From assembly GCF_016862195.1 (NCBI RefSeq), contig NZ_BOMM01000071.1, positions 17,593 to 81,592 on the forward strand: DNA of 64,000 nt, written 5' to 3'. This document shows, piece after piece, positions 44,143 through 52,205 of this stretch. The notes beneath the pieces were generated by a model. The model worked only from the letters and a program-made list of their open reading frames with translations, was not told the origin of the DNA and did not search any database. This DNA is from Paractinoplanes ferrugineus (GTDB lineage Bacteria > Actinomycetota > Actinomycetes > Mycobacteriales > Micromonosporaceae). How positions within the stretch are numbered: the first letter of the stretch is position 1; every line of letters begins with the position of its first letter. Position numbers and translations under genes: made by a program.

Positions 44143-45102
44143 GTGTTCTCGTTGGCCACTCCCCCACTGTTCGCCGCCCTCGCGCCGGCCCGCCGGGTGC
44201 TGATCGCCGGGGCCGGCGGGGGCTTCGACGTCTACGCCGGGCTGCCGCTCGCCATCGCGCTCTGGGACCAGGGTGTCGAGGTGCACCTGGCCAGCCTGTC
44301 GTTCTCCGAACTCGAACTCGTCGGCCGGGAGTCGTGGCCGTCCGACAACGTCGTGGCGATCACCCCCGGGACGACCAGTCCGGACTGGTATTTCCCGGAG
44401 GGGGCGCTGTCCCGCTGGCTCGCCGAGCATGACCTGCCGTCGACCGTCTACGCGTTCCCGCCGTCGGGCGTGCAGCCGTTACGGGCGGCGTACCGGTATC
44501 TGATCGAGCAGTTGAATCTTGACGCGGTGGTGCTGGTCGACGGCGGGACCGACATTCTGCTCCGCGGTGACGAGAACTCGCTCGGCACGCCCGTCGAGGA
44601 CCTCACCAGCGTGGCCGCGGTGACCGCGCTCGACGTGCCGGTCAAACTCGTGACCAGTCTCGGCTTCGGAATCGACGCCAACGACGGGGTCAACCACGTG
44701 CAGGTGTTGGAGAACCTCGCGGCGCTCGACCGGGACGGCGGCTATCTCGGGGCGCTGTCGATCCCGGGCGCGGGCCGGGAGGCGGTGCTCTACCGGGACG
44801 CGGTGGCGCATGCCGCGGCGGCCACGCCCGACCGGCCGAGCATCGTCAACGGGCAGATCGCGGCGGCGACCAGCGGGGCGTTCGGGAACGTGCAGTTCAC
44901 CCGGCGCACCAGCGGCAGCACGCTGTTCGTCAACCCGCTGATGGCCGTCTATTTCACTGTCGACCTCGACAAACTGGCCGCCCGGTGCCTCTATCTGGAC
45001 CGCATCGAGAACACCGTCGGGCGACGGCAGGTGATCACTCGGCTCGAGGCGTTTCGCGCGGAGATGACTTCGACCCGGGTCCCGCGCGCCTATCCGCACT
45101 GA
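44143..45102 (+). CDS. DUF1152 family protein
   Basis: A 319-residue protein of DUF1152, scattered in archaea and bacteria. The N-terminal RRVLIAGAGGGFDVYAGLPLA is a glycine-rich nucleotide-binding-like loop; VVLVDGGTDILLRGDENSLGTPVED is the family core. No function is established. GTG 44143 starts the conserved region. Its last 68 bp overlap the convergent MmyB-type regulator, an unusually long overlap for two real genes, though both have clear family matches. Confidence 0.82.
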   Translation: MFSLATPPLFAALAPARRVLIAGAGGGFDVYAGLPLAIALWDQGVEVHLASLSFSELELVGRESWPSDNVVAITPGTTSPDWYFPEGALSRWLAEHDLPSTVYAFPPSGVQPLRAAYRYLIEQLNLDAVVLVDGGTDILLRGDENSLGTPVEDLTSVAAVTALDVPVKLVTSLGFGIDANDGVNHVQVLENLAALDRDGGYLGALSIPGAGREAVLYRDAVAHAAAATPDRPSIVNGQIAAATSGAFGNVQFTRRTSGSTLFVNPLMAVYFTVDLDKLAARCLYLDRIENTVGRRQVITRLEAFRAEMTSTRVPRAYPH

Positions 45103-45943
45103 CCGCCCGCAGGCTCGCCAGCAGGCGCAGCCGGTCGGCGTGCGGGCCGCCGGGCTCGGCTGTCCAGACCAGCATCACCGGGCCGGGATCGCCGGGCAGC
45201 GGGTAGGTGTCCCAGTCGAGCACCAGCTCGCCCACCTCGGGGATGCGGAAGGTCTTGGAGCCGCTGACCGACGCCCGTACGTCATGCCTTGCCCACAGCC
45301 GCCGGAACTCGGCGCTCCGGATGCTCAGCTCGCCGACGATCGCGGTGGCGCGCGGGTGGGTGGGGTCGGTGGCGACGGCGGCCCGCATCATGCCGATGTA
45401 GTCGAGGGCCTGCTGCTCCCAGTCGGGGCAGCTCCGCTGGGCGGTCATGGTGTCGTCGAACATCAGCAGCAGCATGTTGAGCCGGTCGGGCGGGTGGCCC
45501 GCCGGATCGCCGAGCAGCGCCTCGGCCATCGGGTTCCAGTCGAGCAGGTCGAGATGCCGGCCGAGCACCACGGCCGGGGTGTCCATCACCCGCAGCAGCC
45601 GCCGGGTGCCGGGCGGCACCCGCTCGGGGGTGCGGTCGACGGGCGCGGGCATCGGCCGGCGGGCGGCGCGGGCCAGGGTGAACAGGTGCCGGCGCTCGGC
45701 GTCGTCGAGGCCGAGCGCGCCGGCGAGGGCCTCGAGCACGTCGTCGGACGGGCGGACCTCGCGGCCCTGCTCCATCCGCTGGTAGTAGTCGGTGCTCAGC
45801 CCGGCCAGCAGGGCCAGCTCCTCGCGCCGCAGCCCGGCCACCTTGCGCCGGCCACCCGGTTCGAGCCCGACGTCGGCCGGATGCAACCGAGCACGGCGGG
45901 CCCGCAGGAAATCGCCGAGCTCACGGGCGTACGGATGGGTCAT
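45035..45943 (-). CDS. MmyB-type XRE regulator
   Basis: A 302-residue regulator. N-terminal HTH (LGDFLRARRARLHPADVGL, RVAGLRREELALLAGLSTDYYQRMEQGR pattern) and C-terminal MmyB-like ligand domain (VLGRHLDLLDWNPMAEALLGD, the EFRRLWARHDV motif). In this family the regulator commonly controls a divergently encoded SDR oxidoreductase, as here (start 100 bp away). The ligand may be a fatty acid or related lipid, by analogy with MmyB. ATG 45943 is the family start. Confidence 0.92.
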   Translation of the reverse strand: MTHPYARELGDFLRARRARLHPADVGLEPGGRRKVAGLRREELALLAGLSTDYYQRMEQGREVRPSDDVLEALAGALGLDDAERRHLFTLARAARRPMPAPVDRTPERVPPGTRRLLRVMDTPAVVLGRHLDLLDWNPMAEALLGDPAGHPPDRLNMLLLMFDDTMTAQRSCPDWEQQALDYIGMMRAAVATDPTHPRATAIVGELSIRSAEFRRLWARHDVRASVSGSKTFRIPEVGELVLDWDTYPLPGDPGPVMLVWTAEPGGPHADRLRLLASLRAVSADRRAGPGSKSSPRETPRAE

Positions 45944-46043
45944 GCCGCAAGTGTGCCGCCTGGCCGGACCGGGTGGGTAGGTCTGCCATTCCTAGGCTGG
46001 CCGGTACGACCGGACCGATCGTGATCAGCCTTAACGTCGCCCC

Positions 46044-46910
46044 ATGACCACCTTGAACGCCATCGTCACCGGCGCCAACTCGGGCATCGGCTTCGTCACC
46101 GCCACGCAACTGGCCCGGCAGGGCGCCCACGTCGTGCTGGCCGTCCGCAACGTCCCCGCCGGCCGCCAGGCCGCTCGCCGGATCGGCGGGAGCGTCGAGG
46201 TGCGCGAGCTCGACCTGGCCTCGCTCGATTCGGTACGCGCGTTCGCCGCCGACCTGCCGCACCCGGCGATCGACCTGCTGATCAACAACGCCGGCGTGGT
46301 GCTCCTCGGTCCACGCCGCACCACCGCCGATGGCTTCGAACTGCACCTCGGCACCAACATGCTCGGCCATTTCGCACTCACCGGCCGGCTGCTCGACCGG
46401 CTGGCCAAGGCCCCGGCGGCGCGGGTGGTGAGCCTCAGCTCGATCACCCACAAGCGGGCCCGCCTCGACTTCGACGACCTGATGTTCGAGCGCGACTACC
46501 GGGCCGCGGCGGCGTACGGCCGGTCGAAGCTGGCCACCACGCTCTTCGGCGTCGAACTCGACCGCCGGCTCCGCGCCACCGGCTCCCCGATCCTGAGCCT
46601 GCTGGCCCACCCCGGTCTGACCCGCACCAACCTGACCCCGCGCGCCTGGGCGCACCGCGGCCGCCTCGGCCGGATCTTCGCGTCGGCCGGCCTGCTGGTG
46701 ACCCAGCCGGTGGAGCGGGGCGCGCAGCCGACCTTGCGCGCCGCGCTCGGCCCGGACGTACACAGTGGACAGTTTTTCGGACCGGCCGGCTTGCGGGAGA
46801 CGCGCGGCCGGGTGACCGAGGCCCGGTTGAGCCGCGAGGCCGCCGACCCGGCCATCGGCCGCCGGTTGTGGGCAGCGGCGGAGGACCTGACCGCCGTGAG
46901 CTTCCGCTGA
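46044..46910 (+). CDS. SDR-family oxidoreductase
   Basis: A 288-residue short-chain dehydrogenase. It has TGANSGIG (NADP loop, residues 8-15), NNAG, an SSIT catalytic Ser stretch and YGRSK (catalytic Tyr and Lys). The C-terminal extension of about 60 residues suits the retinol-dehydrogenase-like subgroup. Divergent from the MmyB-type regulator, its likely controller. Substrate unknown. Confidence 0.9.
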   Translation: MTTLNAIVTGANSGIGFVTATQLARQGAHVVLAVRNVPAGRQAARRIGGSVEVRELDLASLDSVRAFAADLPHPAIDLLINNAGVVLLGPRRTTADGFELHLGTNMLGHFALTGRLLDRLAKAPAARVVSLSSITHKRARLDFDDLMFERDYRAAAAYGRSKLATTLFGVELDRRLRATGSPILSLLAHPGLTRTNLTPRAWAHRGRLGRIFASAGLLVTQPVERGAQPTLRAALGPDVHSGQFFGPAGLRETRGRVTEARLSREAADPAIGRRLWAAAEDLTAVSFR

Positions 46911-46947
46911 GCGGCGCCTCCGGCGTTCCCGGGCGGCCGCCACCGGC

Positions 46948-49050
46948 TCAGCCGCGCAGCACCACCAGTTGGCGGGTGGCCCGGGTCATCGCGACGTAAC
47001 GGTCGACCGCGCCCTCGACGCCGTCGCCGAAACTCTCCGGGTCGACCAGGATGACCAGGTCGAACTCCAGGCCCTTGGCCAGCTCCGGGGTGAGCCGGCG
47101 GACCCGGCCGGGTCCCGGGCGCTCGACCGTGCCGATCACGCAGGCGGTGCCCTCGTCGTGGGTGGCCAGCCACTCCTCGAGGATCTTGTCCAGCTCGGCC
47201 GTGGAACCGTGCCGGACCGGGATGCCGCTGCCGCGGATCGACGTCGGCACGTTGGCGTCGGGCAGGACGGCCCGGATCACCGGCTCGGCCTCGGCCATCA
47301 CCTCGGCCGGGGTGCGGTAGTTGATCGTCAGCGACGCCAGGGTGGTGCGGTCGAGGCCGATCCGCGCCAGGCGTTGCGGCCAGCTCTCGGGGAAGCCGCG
47401 CCGGGCCTGGGCGCGGTCGCCGACGATCGTGAAGCTGCGGGACGGACAGCGCAGCAGCAACATCTGCCACTGCGCGTCGGTCAGTTCCTGCGCCTCGTCG
47501 ACGACGACGTGCGCGAACGGGCCGGCCAGCCGGTCGGGGTCGACCCGGCTGATCTCCGCCTCGTCGACCAGCGAGGTGCGCATGTCGGCACCGCGCAGCA
47601 TCGACCACAGCCCCTCGCCGTCGTCGTGGGCGTTGGCCGCGAGCAGATCGTCGACGACATGGTCCATCCGTTCCCGCTGGGCGGCCAGGGTGGCGGCGTC
47701 GCGGCGGCCGCGCCGGGCCGCCTCGGCGTCGCCGAGGCGCTGCCGGGCCGCGTCGAGCAGCGGGAGATCTTCGATCGTCCACGCCCGGGCGTCCGGCCGC
47801 TGCAACCGCCGCACCTCGGCCGGGCTCAGCCAGGGCGCGCATTTGCGGAGGTACGCCGGGACCGTCCACAGGTCGGCGACCAGATCGGTGGGTTCGAGCA
47901 GGGGCCAGGCGCGGTTGAACGCCGTACGCAAATCTTGGTTCTGCCTCAACGAGGGGTCGCCCAGGATCTCGATCAGCTCGGCCCAGACCTGCTCGCGCGC
48001 CTCGTTGTGCGGGGTGCCCGGCTCGGCCGCCTCGAACGCCGCGGCCCACTCGCGGGCCGTCACCCGGATGTCCGCCTCCTCGCCGCCGACCGTCATCGTC
48101 GTGGTCGGCGGCTCCTCGTAGAACCGGACCGCCGCCTCGATCGCCCCGACCATCGCGGCCGAGGATTTCAGGCGGCTCACCGCCGGATCGCTCTCCGGCC
48201 CGGCCGCGGCGCCCTCGGCGACCAGATCCCGCAGCGTGCACGTCTGCACGTCCTGTTCGCCGAGGCTGGGCAGCACGTCGGCGATGTAGTTGAGGTAGGG
48301 CTGGTGCGGGCCGACCACCAGCACCCCGCCCCGCCGCTGGTGCAGACGCGGATCGGTGTAGAGGAGGTAGGCCGTGCGGTGCAGGGCCACGACGGTCTTT
48401 CCGGTGCCCGGACCGCCGTCGACGATCAGCGCGCCGCTGGAGCTCGCCCGGATGATCGCGTCCTGGTCGGCCTGGATGGTGCCGAGCACGTCACGCATCC
48501 GGGGCTCGCGGCTGTTGCCCAGGCTGGTGATGAACGCCGACTCGTAGTCGAGGGCGGCACTCTCCGGCGCGTCGGCGCTGAACGCCTCGTCCCAGTAATC
48601 GGTGACGCGCCCGCGGTTCCAGCGGTAGCGCCGACGGGTGATCAGGTCCATCGGGTGGGCGTGGGTGGCCGCGAAGAACGGCTCGGCGGCCGGCGAGCGC
48701 CAGTCGACGAGCAGCCGGCGGCCGGCACCGTCGGTCAGTCCGAGCCGGCCGATGTAGATCGGGCCGTCCGCCCCGACCATCCGGCCGAGGCACAGGTCGA
48801 GGCTGAAGCGGCGCAGGGTGCGCAGCCGGGCGCTGAGCCGCCGCACCTCCTGGTCGCGATCCACCGCCTGACGCCCCTTGCCGGCGGCACTTCTCCGGAC
48901 GGCGTCGAGCCGGTCGGTCAGCTCGGCCACCAGCCCCGCCAGACTCTGCGCGATGTCCGCGAAGTGCCGCTCGTCGTCGGCGACCAGCGCCGGGTCAGCC
49001 TTGGCCGGGTGCTGCTGAAGATCAAAAACACTGGCAGTAACCGGACTCAC
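46948..49050 (-). CDS. helR: HelR, RNA polymerase-protecting HelD-type ATPase (rifamycin resistance)
   Basis: A 700-residue UvrD-like superfamily-1 ATPase of the HelD/HelR group, which removes stalled RNA polymerase from DNA and, as HelR, dislodges rifamycins from it. The N-terminus is the helical coiled coil (residues about 25-90), followed by the group motif LLVDWRSPAAEPFF. Walker A GGPGTGKT is at 212-219; VVVDEAQELTDAQW is motif II; TINYRTP and VAMTRATRQLVV are late motifs. GTG 49050 has GGGAG 8 bp upstream. A rifamycin-associated element lies 60 bp upstream, which separates HelR from ordinary HelD and predicts induction by rifamycin. Confidence 0.93.
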   Translation of the reverse strand: MSPVTASVFDLQQHPAKADPALVADDERHFADIAQSLAGLVAELTDRLDAVRRSAAGKGRQAVDRDQEVRRLSARLRTLRRFSLDLCLGRMVGADGPIYIGRLGLTDGAGRRLLVDWRSPAAEPFFAATHAHPMDLITRRRYRWNRGRVTDYWDEAFSADAPESAALDYESAFITSLGNSREPRMRDVLGTIQADQDAIIRASSSGALIVDGGPGTGKTVVALHRTAYLLYTDPRLHQRRGGVLVVGPHQPYLNYIADVLPSLGEQDVQTCTLRDLVAEGAAAGPESDPAVSRLKSSAAMVGAIEAAVRFYEEPPTTTMTVGGEEADIRVTAREWAAAFEAAEPGTPHNEAREQVWAELIEILGDPSLRQNQDLRTAFNRAWPLLEPTDLVADLWTVPAYLRKCAPWLSPAEVRRLQRPDARAWTIEDLPLLDAARQRLGDAEAARRGRRDAATLAAQRERMDHVVDDLLAANAHDDGEGLWSMLRGADMRTSLVDEAEISRVDPDRLAGPFAHVVVDEAQELTDAQWQMLLLRCPSRSFTIVGDRAQARRGFPESWPQRLARIGLDRTTLASLTINYRTPAEVMAEAEPVIRAVLPDANVPTSIRGSGIPVRHGSTAELDKILEEWLATHDEGTACVIGTVERPGPGRVRRLTPELAKGLEFDLVILVDPESFGDGVEGAVDRYVAMTRATRQLVVLRG

Positions 49051-49110
49051 GTCATCAGCTCCCGTTTTAGGCAGATTTCAGACCTAGGCCGACGATTCTC
49101 CGTCACCACC

Positions 49111-49130
49111 GGGGTCTTGCCGCAAGCCCC
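49111..49130 (-). promoter_or_regulatory. Rifamycin-associated element (RAE)
   Basis: On the minus strand GGGGCTTGCGGCAAGACCCC, an inverted repeat matching the known RAE consensus of actinobacterial rifamycin-resistance genes with one base different. It ends 60 bp before the helR start codon, at the promoter position expected of RAEs. Confidence 0.88.
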
Positions 49131-49185
49131 CATGTGCGATATACGTTAGAAGTGGCGGGGAGTGTGTTTGCCTTCGCGCCATCTC

Positions 49186-49265
49186 CTCCAACACCCGCTC
49201 TCTGGCTCCAGCACCCGCTCTCTGGCTCCAGCACCCGCTCTCTGGCTCCAGCACCCGCCCTCTAG
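49186..49265 (+). repeat. Four tandem 20-bp repeats
   Basis: Unit CTCCAGCACCCGCTCTCTGG at 49186, 49206, 49226 and 49246. Unit 1 differs at one base and unit 4 at two. The array lies in the divergent region between helR and the chemotaxis gene, ending 48 bp before the latter. No function is apparent. Confidence 0.9.
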
Positions 49266-49312
49266 GCGATTAGTCGGTTTCAGCCGCATCCATACCGATA
49301 GCGTGACCTGAC

Positions 49313-50929
49313 GTGAGCATGCTCCGGCGAATGCGGGTCACCACCCGACTGGTGGCAGGATCGCTGATCCTGGCGATGTGCGTGGTCGTGATGTGGGTCG
49401 CGGCCGTCTGGTCGGCGCACACCACCCGGACCACGGCCGAGGCCCTGGCCCGGTCCCAGGCCCAGCTGAACGCTGTCCAACAGCTCAAGTACCGCGTCAC
49501 CGACGTGAGCGGATGGCAGGCCGGCTATGCGTTCAACATCGTGCGCGGGGCCACCGGCGCCACCCGCGACTCGGCGCCGGAACGGTCCGCCTTCCTCAGC
49601 TCGACCGCCGCGTTCGACCGGGAACTGGCCGAGACGGCGGCACTGCCGCTGACCCCGGCCGAGCAGGCCGACGTGGTGACGATCCGCACGGCGTTCGAGA
49701 AGTTCAAGGACATGGACACGGTCGTGATCGCCGCCTACCGGGCCGGCACCGCCGACCAGGTCGACCGGGCCAACGACCTGGTCGCCGGGCCCGGCCTCGA
49801 CCTGTACGCGGTGATCGCCGGTGGCGTCGACCGACTGCTCACCAGCGCGCGCAAGCACGAGCAGGTCGCGCACAGCCGAGCCGACCGCACCGCCGACCGG
49901 GCCGGCCACGTCGCCACCCTGGTGGGTCTGCTGACCGTCCTCACCTCGGCCGTACTCGCGGTGGTGATGGCTTTGTCGATCATCCGGCCGCTCGGCGCGT
50001 TGCAGGAGCGCCTGGCCGACATCGCCGAGGGCGAGGGGGACCTGACCCGGCGACTCGAGATCACCGGGCACGACCAGTTCACCGATCTCAGCCGCTCGTT
50101 CAACAAGTTCGTCGACAAGATCGCCGCGACGGTACGCGAGATCGGCGCCGGCGCCGGGACGGTCGCGCACGCCGGCGAGCGGCTGACCGCCACCGCGATC
50201 CACATCATGGTCGACGCCAAGGCCACGTCCCGGCAGTCCGGCGAAGTGGTGCTGGCCGCCGACGAGGTGGCCGCGAACGTACGCAAGGTCGCGGCCGGCA
50301 CCTCGGCGATGGGCGGTTCGCTGGCCCGGATCGCCGGGAGCGCCGCCGAAGCCGGCCAGGTCTGCGAGCAGAGCGTGACCGCGGCGCGGGCCACCCAGGA
50401 GTTGATCAGCCGACTCGCCGGCTCCAGCCAGGAGATCGGCGAGATCGTCAAGGCCATCACCGCGATCGCCCAGCAGACCAACCTGCTGGCCCTCAACGCG
50501 ACCATCGAGGCGGCCCGGGCGGGCGAGTCGGGCAAGGGCTTCGCGGTGGTCGCCGGCGAGGTCAAGGAGCTGGCCCAGGAGACCGAGAGCGCCACCGACG
50601 CGATCGTGGCGAAGGTGCAGAGCATCCAGCAGGACACCGCGACGGCCACCGGGTCGATAGGCGAGATCGTGGAGATCACGGCACGGCTCGGGGCGTTCCA
50701 GTCGGAGATCACCGAGGCGGTGGCCGAGCAGACCGCCACCACGACCGAGATGAGCCGCACGATCAGGGAGTCGACGACGAGTTCGGCGGACATCGCGACA
50801 AGCATCGCCACCATCTCGTCGGGCGCCCAGCACACCACGAGCGGCGTGATCGACATCCAGGCGGCGACCCAGGAGCTCGCCGCGCTGAGCAACGGCTTGC
50901 GTACGCTGGTCGGTCAGTTCCGGGTCTGA
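49313..50929 (+). CDS. Methyl-accepting chemotaxis protein
   Basis: A 538-residue receptor. TM1 (residues 13-35) and TM2 (about 198-220) flank a helical periplasmic sensor; a HAMP domain follows (RPLGALQERLADIAEGEGDLTRRLEI). The signalling hairpin contains the family tip IAQQTNLLALNATIEAARAGESGKGFAVVAGEVKELAQET near residue 385. It transmits a stimulus to CheA/CheW, encoded elsewhere. Presence of an MCP fits an actinobacterium with motile spores. GTG 49313 is the likely start, with an ATG 49319 alternative. A hairpin follows directly after the stop. Confidence 0.95.
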   Translation: MSMLRRMRVTTRLVAGSLILAMCVVVMWVAAVWSAHTTRTTAEALARSQAQLNAVQQLKYRVTDVSGWQAGYAFNIVRGATGATRDSAPERSAFLSSTAAFDRELAETAALPLTPAEQADVVTIRTAFEKFKDMDTVVIAAYRAGTADQVDRANDLVAGPGLDLYAVIAGGVDRLLTSARKHEQVAHSRADRTADRAGHVATLVGLLTVLTSAVLAVVMALSIIRPLGALQERLADIAEGEGDLTRRLEITGHDQFTDLSRSFNKFVDKIAATVREIGAGAGTVAHAGERLTATAIHIMVDAKATSRQSGEVVLAADEVAANVRKVAAGTSAMGGSLARIAGSAAEAGQVCEQSVTAARATQELISRLAGSSQEIGEIVKAITAIAQQTNLLALNATIEAARAGESGKGFAVVAGEVKELAQETESATDAIVAKVQSIQQDTATATGSIGEIVEITARLGAFQSEITEAVAEQTATTTEMSRTIRESTTSSADIATSIATISSGAQHTTSGVIDIQAATQELAALSNGLRTLVGQFRV

Positions 50930-50954
50930 AAGTTACGGGTTTTGGCCGTAACTT
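50930..50954. terminator. Hairpin at the end of the chemotaxis gene
   Basis: AAGTTACGG and CCGTAACTT (9 bp perfect, 7-base loop) begin on the first base after the TGA. An AT-rich stem with no T-run: either a weak terminator or an operator for the promoter at 50956. Confidence 0.5.
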
Positions 50955-50955
50955 G

Positions 50956-50984
50956 TTGACTCGTTTTGACCGTCACCCAATACT
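50956..50984 (+). promoter_or_regulatory. Promoter of the xylanase gene
   Basis: TTGACT (50956-50961), a 17-bp spacer and AATACT (50979-50984). Predicted start near 50991, leaving a 40-base leader with GAGGAAGG. It begins 2 bp after the hairpin. Confidence 0.5.
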
Positions 50985-51031
50985 GCTTGCATCCACCTCC
51001 ATCTATTCTTCTCAGAGGAAGGTGCACGCGC

Positions 51032-52144
51032 GTGAACGACTCCACCGTCCCCTCGCTCCGCCGGCTCCTTATTTGCGCCGCCGGCGTCGTCCTGCTGGCT
51101 GTCGCTTCGATCAACCTGGCCGGCGTCGCCCACGCCGAGGCCGACCGCACGATCACGTCGAACCTCACCGGCACGCACAACGGCTACTTCTTCTCGTACT
51201 GGAAGGACAACGGCAACGTCACCATGAAGTTGGGTGCCGGCGGCTCGTACTCCGTCCAGTGGAGCGGCATCAACAACACCGTCGTCGGCAAGGGCTGGAA
51301 GCCGGGCTCGAGCCACACCGTCAACTACTCGGGCTCCTTCAGCCCGAACGGAAACGGCTACCTCGCGCTGTACGGCTGGACGACGAACCCGCTCATCGAG
51401 TACTACATCGTCGAGAATTTCGGCAACTACAACCCGAGCTCCGGAACCACCCGGCTGGGCTCGGTGACCACCGACGGCAGCACCTACGACATCTACCGCA
51501 CGCAGCGGGTCAACCAGCCGTCGATCATCGGGAACGCCACGTTCTACCAGTACTGGAGCGTGCGCCAGCAACACCGTACGGGCGGCACGATCACCACCGC
51601 CAACCACTTCAACGCGTGGTCGCGGCTGGGTCTCACCCTGGGCCAGCACGACTACCAGATCCTCGCCACCGAGGGTTACCAGAGCAGCGGAAGCTCCAAC
51701 ATCACCGTGAGCGAGGGCACGTCGCCCACCACGCCCACCTCACCGCCCACCTCGCCGTCGTCCCCGCCCACCTCGCCGTCGACCCCGCCCACCTCGCCGT
51801 CGACCCCGCCGACGACTCCCGGCGGCACCGCGGGCGCCTGCAAGGTGACGAACTCGGTGAGCGCCTGGAACTCCGGGCTGACCGACAACATCACGATCAC
51901 CAACACCGGCTCGACGGCGATCAACGGCTGGTCCCTGAAGTTCAACCTGGGCTCCGGCCAGACCATCACGTCCGGCTGGAACGCCTCGTTCTCCCCCAGT
52001 TCCGGCCAGGTGACCGCGACCAACGCCGGCTACAACGGAGCCATCCCACCCGGCGGCTCGACCACGATCGGCTTCCAGGCCAATCACAGCGGAAACAGCG
52101 CCGCCCCCACCGGCTTCACCCTCAACGGGGCGGCCTGCAGCTGA
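51032..52144 (+). CDS. Secreted GH11 endo-xylanase with CBM2
   Basis: A 370-residue exported xylanase. The signal peptide ends in GVAHAEA (about residue 36). The GH11 jelly roll (about 45-228) carries the nucleophile Glu in LIEYYIVENFG and the acid/base Glu in ILATEGYQSSG. A Ser/Thr/Pro linker with TSPSTPP repeats leads to a family-2 carbohydrate-binding module (about 270-370; opens with ACKVTNSVSAWNSG, bridged by two Cys). It cuts beta-1,4-xylan. GTG 51032 follows GAGGAAGG. A strong terminator follows. Confidence 0.95.
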   Translation: MNDSTVPSLRRLLICAAGVVLLAVASINLAGVAHAEADRTITSNLTGTHNGYFFSYWKDNGNVTMKLGAGGSYSVQWSGINNTVVGKGWKPGSSHTVNYSGSFSPNGNGYLALYGWTTNPLIEYYIVENFGNYNPSSGTTRLGSVTTDGSTYDIYRTQRVNQPSIIGNATFYQYWSVRQQHRTGGTITTANHFNAWSRLGLTLGQHDYQILATEGYQSSGSSNITVSEGTSPTTPTSPPTSPSSPPTSPSTPPTSPSTPPTTPGGTAGACKVTNSVSAWNSGLTDNITITNTGSTAINGWSLKFNLGSGQTITSGWNASFSPSSGQVTATNAGYNGAIPPGGSTTIGFQANHSGNSAAPTGFTLNGAACS

Positions 52145-52159
52145 CAACATCGCTCCACC

Positions 52160-52191
52160 CCGCCGGGTCGGCCGCCAGGCCGGCCCGGCGG
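52160..52191. terminator. Bidirectional terminator after xylanase and the TIR/macro operon
   Basis: A 14-bp stem with one GU pair (52160-52173 with 52178-52191) around GCCA, between two convergent stops. It ends 14 bp from the stop of the macro-domain gene. Confidence 0.8.
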
Positions 52192-52205
52192 CTTGTCCGG
52201 CCCGC

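Noticed and set aside
49186..49265. Tandem repeats considered as a CRISPR array
   Set aside because: Units are directly adjacent without spacers, and no cas gene is in the window.
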